From positions 54,292 through 118,291 of the forward strand of contig JBNMLH010000010.1 of the NCBI GenBank assembly GCA_050875145.1: a DNA stretch of 64,000 nt, read 5' to 3'. Source of the DNA: CAG-411 sp050875145. Lineage in GTDB: Bacteria; Bacillota; Clostridia; Lachnospirales; Lachnospiraceae. Shown piece after piece: positions 63,482-64,000 of the stretch. A program made the translations under genes and the position numbers. The notes under the pieces were generated by a model. That model was not told the origin of the DNA. It saw only the letters and a program-made list of their open reading frames with translations, and did not search any database. The number at the start of each line of letters is the position of its first letter. The first letter of the stretch is position 1.

Positions 63482-64000
63482 GATAAATAAAAACATGAGA
63501 TGTATTTGAATTTAAGCTTATCGCTTAAGCTCGTTATCCTTCCAGGATAAATAAAAACATGAGATGTATTTGAATTGACAATAAAACCAAAACACAATAT
63601 GGCTTTATTGATAAATAAAAACATGAGATGTATTTGAATGAAGAAGTATTAAGCATTATGTACCAATTATCCGTTGATAAATAAAAACATGAGATGTATT
63701 TGAATAGATGCGTTTTCCACGCAAGCCTTTCCGAAAAAAAAGATAAATAAAAACATGAGATGTATTTGAATTCACTTACTGCTCTGCCAACAACACTTCC
63801 TGCCTTTGATAAATAAAAACATGAGATGTATTTGAATAACTCATACCGTTATTTGTTCCATCTGGGTCTGCGATAAATAAAAACATGAGATGTATTTGAA
63901 TTGCAAGGAAAAGAGCGAAATTGCTTGGAGCAAAAAGGATAAATAAAAACATGAGATGTATTTGAATTTATTATTGGCGGACACCAGAACTGGAATAATA
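63482..64000 (+). CRISPR. Type I-B CRISPR array, 8 repeats visible, cut by the window edge
   Basis: Eight identical 30-nt repeats start at 63482, 63546, 63610, 63676, 63742, 63808, 63872 and 63938. Each begins GATAAATA, carries a weak hairpin ACAT-GAG-ATGT at positions 12-22, and ends in the 8-nt handle ATTTGAAT. The seven complete spacers are 34, 34, 36, 36, 36, 34 and 36 nt; an eighth begins at 63968 and runs off the edge. The array is transcribed away from cas2. All repeats are perfect, so the far, older end is outside the window. Confidence 0.98.

Noticed and set aside
63707..63741. Self-targeting by an array spacer
   Set aside because: Looking by eye, none of the seven complete spacers has a clear match elsewhere in the window.

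Overview
The window is low-GC Firmicutes DNA, most likely from a gut member of the Lachnospiraceae (Clostridia). The evidence is a Gram-positive PolC, B. subtilis-type purF, two large proteins of a type I associate with Lachnospiraceae, AGGAGG-type ribosome sites and TTGACA/TATAAT promoters. The species cannot be named from sequence alone.

Regions: (1) 1-10.7 kb is housekeeping: 5'-truncated polC, a D,D-carboxypeptidase, a P-type ATPase overlapping a glycogen debranching enzyme, and an ABC-F ATPase. (2) 10.7-24.4 kb is nitrogen and purine metabolism: gltB-gltD, a GH3 lipoprotein, purF-purB, an HD-GYP protein and purA. Several of these genes have long leaders with hairpins. (3) 24.5-33.9 kb holds a small ORF, an orphan CobD/HisC-like aminotransferase and a five-gene operon of unknown function (giant protein, Hsp70/actin-like protein, TPR protein, membrane coiled-coil protein, GNAT). 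(4) 33.9-48.6 kb holds a Fur/Zur-type regulator with a znuA-znuC-znuB importer, a YgjP-type metallopeptidase, an SDR, a TetR/MMPL/heptad-repeat cluster, two exported proteins (one frameshifted) and an SOS-type Y-family polymerase with a YolD-like partner. (5) 48.9-64 kb is a defence island: a PLD-helicase / small ORF / DndD-like ATPase / unknown-protein operon, then a complete type I-B CRISPR-Cas locus (cas6-cas8b-cas7-cas5, cas3-cas4-cas1-cas2) and an array that runs off the right edge.

The most striking observation lies in the gap upstream of cas6. It holds a two-repeat mini-CRISPR (54172-54259) with its own promoter, which puts transcription start at the first degenerate repeat. Both degenerate repeats keep the 4-bp hairpin of the real array repeats through compensatory base changes. 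The first repeat also keeps the full 8-nt 3' handle. The first 16 nt of the pseudo-spacer match exactly a site that begins just after a TCA trinucleotide (a known clostridial I-B PAM) and runs into the -35 box of the cas6 promoter. This is the layout of a CreR-type, Cascade-guided autorepressor of cas expression. The second candidate is the DndD-like operon next door, which has no phosphorothioation genes beside it and may be an undescribed anti-phage system.
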